A stretch of DNA of 8,645 nucleotides from Oscillospiraceae bacterium (lineage in GTDB: Bacteria; Bacillota; Clostridia; Oscillospirales; Ruminococcaceae). Where the stretch lies: contig JAFPPJ010000064.1 of assembly GCA_017410745.1 (NCBI GenBank), positions 1 to 8,645 on the forward strand. The letters run 5' to 3'. How positions within the stretch are numbered: position 1 is the stretch's first letter; every line of letters starts with the position of its first letter. The position numbers and the translations under genes are program-made. This document shows positions 1 to 6,561 of the stretch, piece after piece. Under the pieces are notes generated by a model, which was not told where the DNA came from, did not search any database, and worked only from the letters and a program-made list of their open reading frames with translations.

Positions 1-6
1 GTATAT

Positions 7-294
7 ATGCTCGCAGACAAGATAGCAGGCGTGATAGTTACCGGCTTCCTGTTCGTGTTTTTCACGTTCATAAACTGGCGCATCGTATATATAGGCAGGG
101 TGAAAAAGGAGAAGGCAGCGTCACCCGCACCGCTCCTCGGAGGATTGTCGGGAGCGATACTGATGCTCGCATTGTTCGGCAAGGAACACCCGTTTCTGAT
201 ATTCCTGCCGTTTCTGCTCGATTATGGATGTATACCTCTGTTTGTGGAATTTCTGGTAGTTGTTGTACGGGATATCAAAAACAGCCCTAAATAG
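7..294 (+). CDS. Small multi-pass membrane protein of unknown function
   Basis: This encodes a 95-residue protein dominated by hydrophobic segments at about residues 7-24, 42-58 and 61-87. A short basic stretch (RVKKEK, 31-36) after the first segment suggests a cytoplasmic loop, and the tail is polar. A Gly-rich start to the second segment (LLGGLSGA, 43-50) and an LLDYGCIPL patch in the third are the most distinctive features. I cannot assign a family. The layout (NWR after the first helix, Gly-rich second helix, LDxGxxPL in the third) resembles small membrane proteins I associate with toxin/immunity loci, but this is a weak inference. The frame is open to the left edge, so the true start may lie outside the window and no ribosome binding site can be judged. 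It ends at TAG, 95 nt before the next plus-strand gene. Confidence 0.6.
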   Translation: MLADKIAGVIVTGFLFVFFTFINWRIVYIGRVKKEKAASPAPLLGGLSGAILMLALFGKEHPFLIFLPFLLDYGCIPLFVEFLVVVVRDIKNSPK

Positions 295-389
295 ACTGTA
301 TGATGAAACCACAGGCTGATAACCCATAAATGACCGTCTATAAGCCCATATGACAAATACTACGTGAAACATAAATCAGGGGTGATGAA

Positions 390-830
390 ATGGAGCTGAA
401 CAGTCTTACTACAGAAGAACAGAAGATACTTGGCGCAGGAAAGCTTATGGCATACTGTGAGGATACGATCACCGCAGAGCCGCCGTGCCATGCAGAACGT
501 ATATCCGAGCTGTATGATTCCTTTACGCGCACAGGTTATAAAAAGAGCGGAGAGACCCCGTTGGAAAAGCTGCATGATGATTTCCCTGACATATGTGAGA
601 ATGAACTGGATGAACTTACAGCATACTTTAAACAGGCGGATGACTACATCAGCCGTGTGTGCAGTGCGTATGCGATGATATATCCGTATCCTGTCGGCAG
701 CGCAGATACAGCGGAAGAACGGGAAGATATGGGCAGGGCAGTCACTGCCTGCCGTCAGAGATACCCTTGGCTGACAAAGGAATATATTGAAATGTATCTG
801 AAAGGCGTCGTAGCAATGTGCATCAGATGA
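390..830 (+). CDS. Hypothetical soluble acidic protein
   Basis: This encodes a 146-residue protein with no signal peptide or membrane segment. It is rich in Glu and Asp, probably mostly helical, and has several scattered cysteines (for example in MAYC, PPCHAE, DICEN, RVCSAY, TACRQ and AMCIR). I recognise no catalytic motif. The C-terminal stretch YPWLTKEYIEMYLKG resembles a short amphipathic helical end. The start is well supported: AGGGG (378-382) lies 7 nt before the ATG. It follows the small membrane protein gene by 95 nt on the same strand and converges on groEL, sharing the terminator hairpin at 837-867. Being a lone small acidic gene beside another orphan, it could be an immunity or accessory protein, but nothing in the sequence proves this. 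Confidence 0.75.
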   Translation: MELNSLTTEEQKILGAGKLMAYCEDTITAEPPCHAERISELYDSFTRTGYKKSGETPLEKLHDDFPDICENELDELTAYFKQADDYISRVCSAYAMIYPYPVGSADTAEEREDMGRAVTACRQRYPWLTKEYIEMYLKGVVAMCIR

Positions 831-836
831 TAGAAC

Positions 837-867
837 AAAAAAATGCTCCGAGAGATCTCGGAGCATT
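837..867 (-). terminator. Intrinsic terminator of groESL
   Basis: An 11-bp perfect stem is formed by AATGCTCCGAG (842-852) and CTCGGAGCATT (857-867) around an AGAT loop. Read on the minus strand it is followed directly by a run of seven T (837-843, overlapping the stem base), the classic Rho-independent layout. It lies about 30 nt past the groEL stop codon. On the plus strand the hairpin follows the hypothetical gene by 11 nt but has no clear T-run after it, so termination in that direction would be weaker. Confidence 0.93.
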
Positions 868-897
868 GATTCTATGTGTTTGTATTCGTGTATGGGA

Positions 898-2529
898 TCA
901 ATACATGCCGCCCATGCCGCCCATACCGCCGGCAGGTGCAGCAGGCTCGGGCTCCTTGATATCAGCTACGAGAGACTCGGTAGTGAGTACCATGGAAGCA
1001 ACGGAAGCCGCATTCTGGAGAGCAGAACGTGTTACCTTTGTGGGGTCAACGATACCAGCGGGTATCATGTCAACATATACCTCGTTGTATGCATCGAAGC
1101 CGTAGCCTACCTTGTCAGCAGATACGATCTTGTCGATGATAACGGAGCCTTCAAGACCTGCATTAGCAGCGATCTGACGAACGGGCTCCTCGAGAGCACG
1201 GAGAACTATCTCAGCACCGGTCTTCTCATCGCCGGAAAGTGTGCCGGTGAGAGCCTTTACAGCAGGGATAGCATTGAGGAGAGCTGTGCCGCCGCCTGCT
1301 ACAATGCCTTCCTCAACAGCAGCCTTGGTAGCTGCGAGAGCATCCTCTATGCGGAGCTTCTTCTCCTTCATCTCTACCTCGGTAGCAGCACCTACCTTGA
1401 TTACTGCAACACCGCCGGAGAGCTTAGCAAGTCTTTCCTGGAGCTTTTCCTTGTCATAATCGGAGGTCGTAACCTCGATCTGAGCCTTTATCTGAGCTAT
1501 CCTGTCCTTGATAGCGTTCTTGTCGCCTGCGCCGTCAACGATAACGGTATTTTCCTTGGTCACCTTTACCTGGCGAGCCTTACCGAGCTGAGATACCTGG
1601 GTATCCTTGAGCTCAAGACCGATCTCCTCGGAGATAACTTCGCCGCCTGTGAGAACAGCGATATCGCGGAGCATTTCCTTGCGTCTGTCGCCGAAGCCGG
1701 GAGCCTTGACTGCAACGCAGGTGAATGTGCCTCTGAGCTTGTTGACGATAAGGGTGGAGAGAGCCTCGCCCTCGATGTCCTCAGCTATGATAACGAGCTT
1801 CTTGCCGGACTGTACCATCTGCTCGAGCAGAGGGAGTATCTCCTGGATGGAGGATATCTTCTTGTCTGTGATGAGGATGAGAGCGTCGTCTATAACAGCT
1901 TCCATCTTCTCTGTATCTGTTACCATATAGGGGGTGATATAGCCCTTGTCGAACTGCATGCCCTCTACTACGTCGCAGAGAGTCTCAGCGGTCTTAGACT
2001 CCTCAACGGTGATAACGCCGTCGGATGTTACCTTGTCCATAGCCTCTGCTATGAGCTTGCCCACATTGTCATCAGCGGAGGAAACAGCAGCAACTCTCTC
2101 TATATCAGCAGAGCCTGTGATGGGCTTGGAGTTTGCCTTTATAGCGTCAACTGCGGTATCAACAGCCTTTGCGATACCCTTTCTGATGATCATGGGGTTA
2201 GCGCCTGCTGCGATGTTCTTCATGCCCTCGCGAACGAGTGCCTGAGCGAGAAGTGTAGCGGTGGTAGTACCGTCGCCTGCTGCATCGTTGGTCTTTGTAG
2301 CAACTTCCTTTACGAGCTGTGCGCCCATATTCTCGAATGCGTCCTCAAGCTCTATCTCCTTAGCGATGGTGACACCGTCGTTGGTGATGAGGGGAGCGCC
2401 GAACTTCTTGTCAAGTACAACGTTCCTGCCCTTGGGGCCGAGTGTGATCTTTACTGTGTTTGCGAGCTTGTCTATACCTGCCTGCAGAGACTTGCGGGCA
2501 GCCTCACCGTATGAAATATCCTTAGCCAT
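898..2529 (-). CDS. groL: 60-kDa chaperonin GroEL
   Basis: GroEL forms the double seven-subunit ring that encloses unfolded cytosolic proteins and refolds them with ATP, capped by GroES. The 543-residue length is normal. Visible landmarks are the nucleotide-binding loops LGPKGRNVVLD (30-40), TNDGVT (49-54) and AGDGTTTATLL (84-94), with the conserved Asp at 86. Asp396 in RIEDAL matches the E. coli catalytic Asp398. The chaperonin signature AAVEEGIVAGGG spans 403-414, and the C-terminal tail is GGMGGMGGMY. The ATG has an AGGAGG site 9 nt upstream (2539-2544) that begins 1 nt after the groES stop codon, so the two are probably translationally coupled. The gene lies second in a CIRCE-controlled operon and ends before a strong terminator. 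Nothing suggests loss of function. Confidence 0.99.
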   Translation of the reverse strand: MAKDISYGEAARKSLQAGIDKLANTVKITLGPKGRNVVLDKKFGAPLITNDGVTIAKEIELEDAFENMGAQLVKEVATKTNDAAGDGTTTATLLAQALVREGMKNIAAGANPMIIRKGIAKAVDTAVDAIKANSKPITGSADIERVAAVSSADDNVGKLIAEAMDKVTSDGVITVEESKTAETLCDVVEGMQFDKGYITPYMVTDTEKMEAVIDDALILITDKKISSIQEILPLLEQMVQSGKKLVIIAEDIEGEALSTLIVNKLRGTFTCVAVKAPGFGDRRKEMLRDIAVLTGGEVISEEIGLELKDTQVSQLGKARQVKVTKENTVIVDGAGDKNAIKDRIAQIKAQIEVTTSDYDKEKLQERLAKLSGGVAVIKVGAATEVEMKEKKLRIEDALAATKAAVEEGIVAGGGTALLNAIPAVKALTGTLSGDEKTGAEIVLRALEEPVRQIAANAGLEGSVIIDKIVSADKVGYGFDAYNEVYVDMIPAGIVDPTKVTRSALQNAASVASMVLTTESLVADIKEPEPAAPAGGMGGMGGMY

Positions 2530-2545
2530 TATGATAAACCTCCTG

Positions 2546-2830
2546 TTATTCTACTATTGCAAGTATGTCAGACTGACGGAGGATAGTGTACTCTGTGCCG
2601 TCGATCTTGACCTCGGTGCCTGCGTACTTGGAAGCGAGCACCTTCTGACCTACCTTGAGCTCCATCTTTACTTCATTGCCGTCTACCATGCCGCCGGGGC
2701 CAACCTCAACTATCTCAGCTATCTGGGGCTTTTCCTTTGCGTTGCCTGTGAGGATTATACCGCTCTTGGTAGTTTCCTCTGCTTCGGTCATCTTGATAAC
2801 GACTCTGTCAGCAAGTGGCTTTATCTTCAT
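2546..2830 (-). CDS. groS: 10-kDa co-chaperonin GroES
   Basis: GroES forms the seven-subunit lid that binds the GroEL ring and closes the folding chamber. The 94-residue length is typical. The N-terminus KIKPLADRVVIK is family-standard. The mobile loop lies at about 17-29 and carries the GroEL-contacting hydrophobic tripeptide Ile25-Ile26-Leu27 after Ser23-Gly24. VGPGG at about 43-47 and VLASKYAGTEVKIDG at 64-78 are further typical segments. The ATG has AAAGGAG (2839-2845) 8 nt upstream. It is the first gene of the operon, 16 nt before groEL, and is transcribed from a promoter overlapped by a perfect CIRCE operator. Confidence 0.99.
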   Translation of the reverse strand: MKIKPLADRVVIKMTEAEETTKSGIILTGNAKEKPQIAEIVEVGPGGMVDGNEVKMELKVGQKVLASKYAGTEVKIDGTEYTILRQSDILAIVE

Positions 2831-2855
2831 AATAAGATCTCCTTTATCAAACGAT

Positions 2856-2882
2856 TTAGCACTCTTTATCCCTGAGTGCTAA
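2856..2882 (-). promoter_or_regulatory. CIRCE operator (HrcA-binding) of groESL
   Basis: TTAGCACTC (2856-2864), a 9-nt spacer and GAGTGCTAA (2874-2882) match the canonical CIRCE element at all 18 conserved positions. HrcA, kept active by GroEL, is the known repressor that binds it. The element covers the predicted transcription start and lies 25 nt before the groES start codon, so it fits both DNA operator and 5'-UTR positions. The hrcA gene itself is not in the window. Confidence 0.97.
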
Positions 2883-2886
2883 ATCT

Positions 2887-2914
2887 ATTTTATCATCTTT
2901 TGCCAAAAAATCAA
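2887..2914 (-). promoter_or_regulatory. Sigma-A-type promoter of groESL
   Basis: On the minus strand, TTGATT (2909-2914) and TAAAAT (2887-2892) sit 16 nt apart. They match the -35 and -10 consensus hexamers at 4 and 5 of 6 positions. The expected start point, near 2880, falls in the first arm of CIRCE, as expected for HrcA repression. No other promoter is needed to explain the operon. Confidence 0.75.
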
Positions 2915-2940
2915 GTGCTTTTATACAAATTCGTGATGTT

Positions 2941-2966
2941 GCACAGCATTGTACAGGATGCCGTGC
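2941..2966 (-). terminator. Possible weak terminator hairpin after hsp20
   Basis: GCACAGCAT (2941-2949) and ATGCCGTGC (2958-2966) can form a 9-bp stem with one G-U pair and an 8-nt loop, 22 nt past the hsp20 stop codon. No T-run follows on the minus strand, so it may slow or protect transcripts more than end them. Read-through from hsp20 into groESL is therefore possible. Confidence 0.35.
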
Positions 2967-2988
2967 TTTGATTTGTATATCTTCATGC

Positions 2989-3399
2989 TCATAGTATATC
3001 GAGTTTCCTTGATGCGGGGACCTCCGCCTTCTTCTTGGGAAGGGTGAGTATGAGTATGCCGTCGGTATACTTTGCACTTATCTTCTCAGTGTCTATGCCG
3101 GATATATCGAATGAACGCTGATATGCCCTGCGGCTGCGCTCACGGCGGATATATCTGCCCTCCGTCTGTTCCTGTTCGCCGTGTACGGCCTTTATCGTAA
3201 GGGTAGTGCCGTCAAGGTCAATGGCGATCTCGCTCTTTTTGAAGCCGGGGAGCTCACTTTCCATCACGAAGCTGTCTCCGACCTCAAGTATATCTGTGCG
3301 GCAGGCGGTGTATTTGTCCTCGCCGTCGTAGAAATCCTTATCGGTGCCGCCTATCGCATCAAGCAGGCTGTTCATTCTTGAAAAAGGCATTACATACAT
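2989..3399 (-). CDS. Small heat-shock protein (Hsp20/alpha-crystallin family)
   Basis: This is a 136-residue ATP-independent holdase that binds unfolding proteins in the cytosol and passes them to refolding chaperones. The N-terminal arm MYVMPFSRMNSLLDA is typical of clostridial Hsp20. The alpha-crystallin domain runs from about residue 36 (DILEVGDSFVMESELPGF) to about 122 and ends with the conserved YTDGILILTLPK. The tail holds a Leu-Asp-Ile stretch that can serve as the I-x-I oligomer contact. The start is set at 3399 because AAAGGAG (3408-3414) lies 8 nt upstream. An in-frame ATG at 3438 would add 13 residues, but it has no ribosome binding site and sits in the loop of a leader hairpin. 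The gene stands alone between the methyltransferase hairpin and groESL and has an elaborate upstream region. Hsp18 is a possible name, not certain. Confidence 0.96.
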   Translation of the reverse strand: MYVMPFSRMNSLLDAIGGTDKDFYDGEDKYTACRTDILEVGDSFVMESELPGFKKSEIAIDLDGTTLTIKAVHGEQEQTEGRYIRRERSRRAYQRSFDISGIDTEKISAKYTDGILILTLPKKKAEVPASRKLDIL

Positions 3400-3407
3400 A
3401 ATATCTG

Positions 3408-3463
3408 CTCCTTTCGTCTTCAAGGAGTTACCGATCATCCATCGGTAACCGTCTCCCTTGAAG
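3408..3463 (-). promoter_or_regulatory. hsp20 5' leader: long hairpin next to the ribosome binding site
   Basis: In the transcript, outer arms CTTCAAGG (3463-3456) and CCTTGAAG (3425-3418) and inner arms TTACCGAT (3448-3441) and ATCGGTAA (3435-3428) stack around a GGATG loop, with a small asymmetric internal loop between the two helices. The structure begins about 1-2 nt from the predicted transcript start and ends 3 nt before the Shine-Dalgarno site. The 3' arm also contains CTCCTT (3427-3422), a perfect complement of AAGGAG in the Shine-Dalgarno (3413-3408) across an 8-nt loop. Two exclusive folds can therefore be drawn, one leaving the site free and one masking it. The inner dyad could alternatively be a protein operator. 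The dyads are seen directly; a switching role is inferred. Confidence 0.6.
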
Positions 3464-3470
3464 TGTCTAT

Positions 3471-3498
3471 ATCATATACCCCTATTGTGAAATCACAA
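3471..3498 (-). promoter_or_regulatory. Predicted promoter of hsp20
   Basis: On the minus strand, TTGTGA (3493-3498) and TATGAT (3471-3476) are 16 nt apart. The -10 box is good (5 of 6) and the -35 weaker (4 of 6). The predicted start is near 3464, which places the leader hairpin at the extreme 5' end of the mRNA. The -35 box lies inside a perfect 20-bp palindrome. Confidence 0.55.
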
Positions 3499-3501
3499 TA
3501 G
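3482..3501. promoter_or_regulatory. Perfect 20-bp palindrome over the hsp20 -35 box
   Basis: CTATTGTGA (3482-3490), two central bases, and TCACAATAG (3493-3501) form a perfect 9-2-9 inverted repeat. It overlaps the proposed -35 hexamer, the usual place for a repressor operator. Half-sites TTGTGA/TCACAA recall the LacI and CRP families, but the spacing fits neither standard site. I do not recognise the regulator. Confidence 0.6.
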
Positions 3502-3526
3502 CAGCAATGTGATAGTTATGTGAAAA

Positions 3527-3553
3527 TTAGCAGAGTGAATGCGAGAGTGCTAA
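3527..3553 (-). promoter_or_regulatory. Degenerate CIRCE-like element upstream of hsp20
   Basis: On the minus strand this reads TTAGCACTC (3553-3545), a 9-nt spacer and CTCTGCTAA (3535-3527). The first half-site is perfect and the second differs only in its first three bases, so 15 of 18 conserved positions and the exact 9-nt spacing are kept. It lies about 29 bp upstream of the predicted -35 box, which is unusual for HrcA. A second promoter just upstream, or a remnant site, are alternatives. Confidence 0.6.
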
Positions 3554-3581
3554 TAAATGGCGATAAACGGCATCAATACGT

Positions 3582-3615
3582 AAATATGCCGCAGATGCAT
3601 ATCTGCGGCATATTT
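3582..3615 (-). terminator. Strong hairpin terminating the methyltransferase transcript
   Basis: Perfect 15-nt arms AAATATGCCGCAGAT (3582-3596) and ATCTGCGGCATATTT (3601-3615) surround a GCAT loop, starting 1 nt after the methyltransferase stop codon. The stem is GC-rich in the middle and AT-rich at the foot, but only three T follow on the minus strand. It may end transcription imperfectly or stabilise the 3' end. Confidence 0.7.
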
Positions 3616-3616
3616 G

Positions 3617-4270
3617 TTATTTCCTTGCAAGCAGTGTACAGGTAGTGTCCCACCGCTTCATTACAGATATATTTGTGAAGCCTGCTCTGCGCAGAGCTTC
3701 GCTCTCATGCTCCACTGTCAGCGGTGTATCAAAATGATAGAACTCGCCGTCTGTGATGCCCTGTTCACGTCTGAGCCTTTGAAGCTCGGCGAACAGGCGC
3801 TGTTCTTCTTCATCGTCAGCAGCAAAATAATCCGTCAGAACAAAGTATCCGTTTTCCTTCAGCGCTCTGTACAGTCTGGCATACAGGCCGGCCTTCATAT
3901 CCGCCGTGAAGTGGTGCAGGGACTCGGAGGATACAGCCGCATCATATATGTCTTCACCAAAGGGTACATCGAAGTATGAGCCGTGTATCGCCGTGATGTG
4001 CTTATCGGCGTATTTCTCCTTCAAAGCACGCAGCATTGCATCGGACATATCTATGCCCGTGACCCTTGCAGCAGGGTTGATGATGAACAGCTGTTCAAGT
4101 TCAAGCCCTGTGCCGCACCCGAGATCGAGTATCTCTGCGCCTGCAGATACAGGGAGCAGAGATGCGGTATACGCATAGAATTCATCTGCACCGTCAATAG
4201 TTGTCTTCATATGTTCATCATAGCTGTCTATACGGGCTGCGAAGAAATCATCCATTCTTTCGAGCGGCAT
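3617..4270 (-). CDS. Class I SAM-dependent methyltransferase
   Basis: A 217-residue cytosolic enzyme expected to transfer a methyl group from S-adenosylmethionine to an unknown acceptor. Motif I ILDLGCGTG lies at 47-55 and binds SAM. VTGIDMS (70-76) supplies the acidic residue Asp74 that normally contacts the ribose. A post-II region with SSESLHHF (114-121) and the strand GYFVLTDYF (141-149) complete a Rossmann-type core. No motif specific for rRNA, quinone or small-molecule substrates is clear; SLHHF is common in small-molecule methyltransferases of the UbiE-like group. The ATG at 4270 has GGGAG just upstream, and the gap to the alpha-galactosidase stop codon is only 12 nt, so it is probably co-transcribed with it. 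Its substrate cannot be read from the context. Confidence 0.92.
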   Translation of the reverse strand: MPLERMDDFFAARIDSYDEHMKTTIDGADEFYAYTASLLPVSAGAEILDLGCGTGLELEQLFIINPAARVTGIDMSDAMLRALKEKYADKHITAIHGSYFDVPFGEDIYDAAVSSESLHHFTADMKAGLYARLYRALKENGYFVLTDYFAADDEEEQRLFAELQRLRREQGITDGEFYHFDTPLTVEHESEALRRAGFTNISVMKRWDTTCTLLARK

Positions 4271-4282
4271 AAATACTCCCTG

Positions 4283-6550
4283 TCATACTGCAGTAAAATG
4301 TATCGTAGCCGACTTGAAATCGCCGCTTAGCATAACGTCTATGCCGCAGTTCATGAGAGTGCTGCCGGGGTGTATCTCGCCGGTCTGACTGCTCCTGTAC
4401 TTCCTGTCGGGGTCAAGTCCTGCAAGGCGTATGCGGCGGCTGCGGTAATTCGGACGGTTGAGCACCTGTACAAAGGTGAATACAGCCTCGCTCCTGTCCT
4501 TTGCCACGAACATCCATGCATCCCATGTGTTGTCCTCGAATATATTGCCGAGACGGTACTGGTCGCCTGTGCGCACGATGGGATTATACTTCTTGAAGCG
4601 TTCTATCTGTGCGGGTATCTCATCCCTGTCAGCCTGGGATATGCGCGTCACATCGAGCTCATAGCCGAATGTTCCCACCATAGCCACATCGCCCCTCATG
4701 TTGAAGTCGGTGCTGCGCCCGAGCACATGGTTGGGGCAGTCCGAAACGTGTGCGCCCATAGCGGATGCGGGATAGCACATGGATGTGCCGTGCTGTATCT
4801 TCAGACGCTCCACAGCATCGGTGTCGTCTGATGTCCATATCTGAGGAGAGTAGAACAGCATGCCGGGATCGAAGCGGGCGCCGCCGCCCGAGCAGTTTTC
4901 AAGCAGTATATGTGGGTATTCCGATGTGAGCCTCCACTGCAGGTCGTATACGCCGAGCACATATCTGTGCCACAGCTCACGCTGCCTTGAAGCGGGCAGG
5001 GCAGAGGAGCATACCTCCGTAAGCTGCCTGTTCATATCCCATTTGATGTATTCGATATTTGCATTATCAACTATGGCCTTTATCTGCGACCATATGCAGT
5101 CGCGCACTTCCTTGCGGCTGTAGTCGAGCACGCACTGATCGCGTGACCTTGTGAGAGGAAGGCCGGGGGACTGTATAGCCCAGTCGGGATGCGCACGGAA
5201 CAGGTCGGAGTCGGGCGAGATCATCTCGGGCTCGAACCATATGCCGAACTTCATGCCCAGCGCATTCACGCGGTCTACCAGCTTGGCAAGGCCGCCCTTG
5301 AGCTTGTCCTCGTTTACATACCAGTCGCCCAGCGAGCAGTTGTCGGAGTTTCTCTTTCCGAACCATCCGTCGTCCATGACGAGCATCTCTATGCCGAGCT
5401 CCTTCGCCTGCTTAGCGATGGAGTAGAGCTTCTCCTCGTCAAAGTTGAAGTATGTGGCCTCCCAGTTGTTTATGAGTATGGGACGGCGTGTATCCTTGTA
5501 TATGCCGCGTATCAGATGCCTTCGGTAAAGGTCGTGGAAGGTGCGGGACATCGTGCCTATGCCCTCGCTTGAATATACCATCACAGCCTCGGGTACTGTA
5601 AAGCTGCTGCCGGGGTTGAGCGTCCACGAGAAATCCAGCGGGTTTATGCCCATCACGAAACGGGTGCGGTCGAACTGCGTCACCTCCGCACAGGCGGTGA
5701 AGTTGCCGCTGTATACCAGATTGAAGCCGTATGCCTCACCTGTGCTCTCGTCTGCATTGTGGGAAACTATGGCAGCAAACGGGTTTGACTGATGCGAGGA
5801 TTCACCCTTTATGGAATCCACAGCCTGCTTGCCCTTATGCAGGCGGGAACGCTCTATAACGCGTTCTCTTGCCCATGAGCCGTTGAGCGTGATGAAGTCG
5901 TATTCCCTTGAATCAAAGTCGATGGCTGCGGACATCGCACGAAGGATATCCACGTCCGCATCGCCCTTGTTGGTTATGACAGCGCTCCTTGTGAATGCAT
6001 CGAGCCCCTCGAATACGGTGTAGTACAGTACCACTTCAAGCCCTGTGTGCTGCTCTTTCAGAGTTATGGCGAGGGTCTTGGCCTGTGTATCCTCTGCATA
6101 GGTGGCAGGCAGACGGACGGTGCAGTCCTCGAGCTTTTGCTCGAGTATGGGCTTGCCGTCGGTTATCTCATAGCCTGCATAGCGCAGATCAAGGGATGTG
6201 CAGCCGTTCTTGTCGCGTATCATCAAAGCGCTCTCACGGTAGTCGCCCGTGCCGAATACAGGGTACTCAAAGGGCGTATTGTCCATGAACGTCGCCATTT
6301 CGCGCTCGTTGACCTTAGGGGTATAGGGATTCTCGCCGAGGCGGAGCAGATAGCTCAGATCCTCGTCATCGGTGCGTCTGCCGAAGAATACATGGCACAG
6401 ATGCCCGCTCTCTATGGCAGCAAGGGCGTATACAGCCTTTTCCGAGGTGAGTGTGAATATGGTCATCTCGTCGGAGAAAGGAACGTTCTTGCCTGCCTGC
6501 CAGTCCCACTTGATGTAGTCCTTCTTTATGCTGCGTACACTTATATCCAT
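4283..6550 (-). CDS. Alpha-galactosidase, glycoside hydrolase family 36
   Basis: A 755-residue enzyme that releases terminal alpha-1,6-linked galactose from melibiose, raffinose, stachyose and related plant oligosaccharides by a retaining mechanism. The N-terminal beta-domain covers roughly residues 1-330. The TIM barrel begins near NNWEATYFNF (361-370) and VMDDGWFG (391-398), and contains FEPEM (439-443). It carries the nucleophile Asp505 in YIKWDMNR (501-508), the ENCSGGGARFDPG substrate loop (551-563), and the acid/base aspartate within WTSDDTDA (572-579), most likely Asp575 by its 70-residue spacing from the nucleophile. A small C-terminal beta-domain follows. Length and motifs fit the tetrameric bacterial GH36 type. 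There is no signal peptide, so it acts in the cytosol on imported sugars. The ATG follows GAGGTGA, 11 nt after the Dabb gene. No transporter or sugar regulator is adjacent, which is unusual for this enzyme. Likely names are aga, melA-type or rafA. Confidence 0.97.
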   Translation of the reverse strand: MDISVRSIKKDYIKWDWQAGKNVPFSDEMTIFTLTSEKAVYALAAIESGHLCHVFFGRRTDDEDLSYLLRLGENPYTPKVNEREMATFMDNTPFEYPVFGTGDYRESALMIRDKNGCTSLDLRYAGYEITDGKPILEQKLEDCTVRLPATYAEDTQAKTLAITLKEQHTGLEVVLYYTVFEGLDAFTRSAVITNKGDADVDILRAMSAAIDFDSREYDFITLNGSWARERVIERSRLHKGKQAVDSIKGESSHQSNPFAAIVSHNADESTGEAYGFNLVYSGNFTACAEVTQFDRTRFVMGINPLDFSWTLNPGSSFTVPEAVMVYSSEGIGTMSRTFHDLYRRHLIRGIYKDTRRPILINNWEATYFNFDEEKLYSIAKQAKELGIEMLVMDDGWFGKRNSDNCSLGDWYVNEDKLKGGLAKLVDRVNALGMKFGIWFEPEMISPDSDLFRAHPDWAIQSPGLPLTRSRDQCVLDYSRKEVRDCIWSQIKAIVDNANIEYIKWDMNRQLTEVCSSALPASRQRELWHRYVLGVYDLQWRLTSEYPHILLENCSGGGARFDPGMLFYSPQIWTSDDTDAVERLKIQHGTSMCYPASAMGAHVSDCPNHVLGRSTDFNMRGDVAMVGTFGYELDVTRISQADRDEIPAQIERFKKYNPIVRTGDQYRLGNIFEDNTWDAWMFVAKDRSEAVFTFVQVLNRPNYRSRRIRLAGLDPDRKYRSSQTGEIHPGSTLMNCGIDVMLSGDFKSATIHFTAV

Positions 6551-6561
6551 GCGGTCACCTC

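Noticed and set aside
295..389. Promoter or terminator between the two plus-strand genes
   Set aside because: I see no stable hairpin and no convincing pair of -35 and -10 boxes in these 95 nt, so whether the two genes share a transcript is undecided.
874..2514. A 546-codon open frame on the plus strand opposite groEL
   Set aside because: It is in exact codon register with groEL and exists only because groEL avoids the three codons that read as stops in reverse. Its product is low-complexity in style (many Cys, Leu, Ser), has no family resemblance and no ribosome binding site.
3553..3580. A second hsp20 promoter just upstream of the CIRCE-like element (TTGATG with TATTAG)
   Set aside because: The spacing is only 15 nt and the -10 match is poor. 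It would explain the element's position but is too weak to list as a feature.
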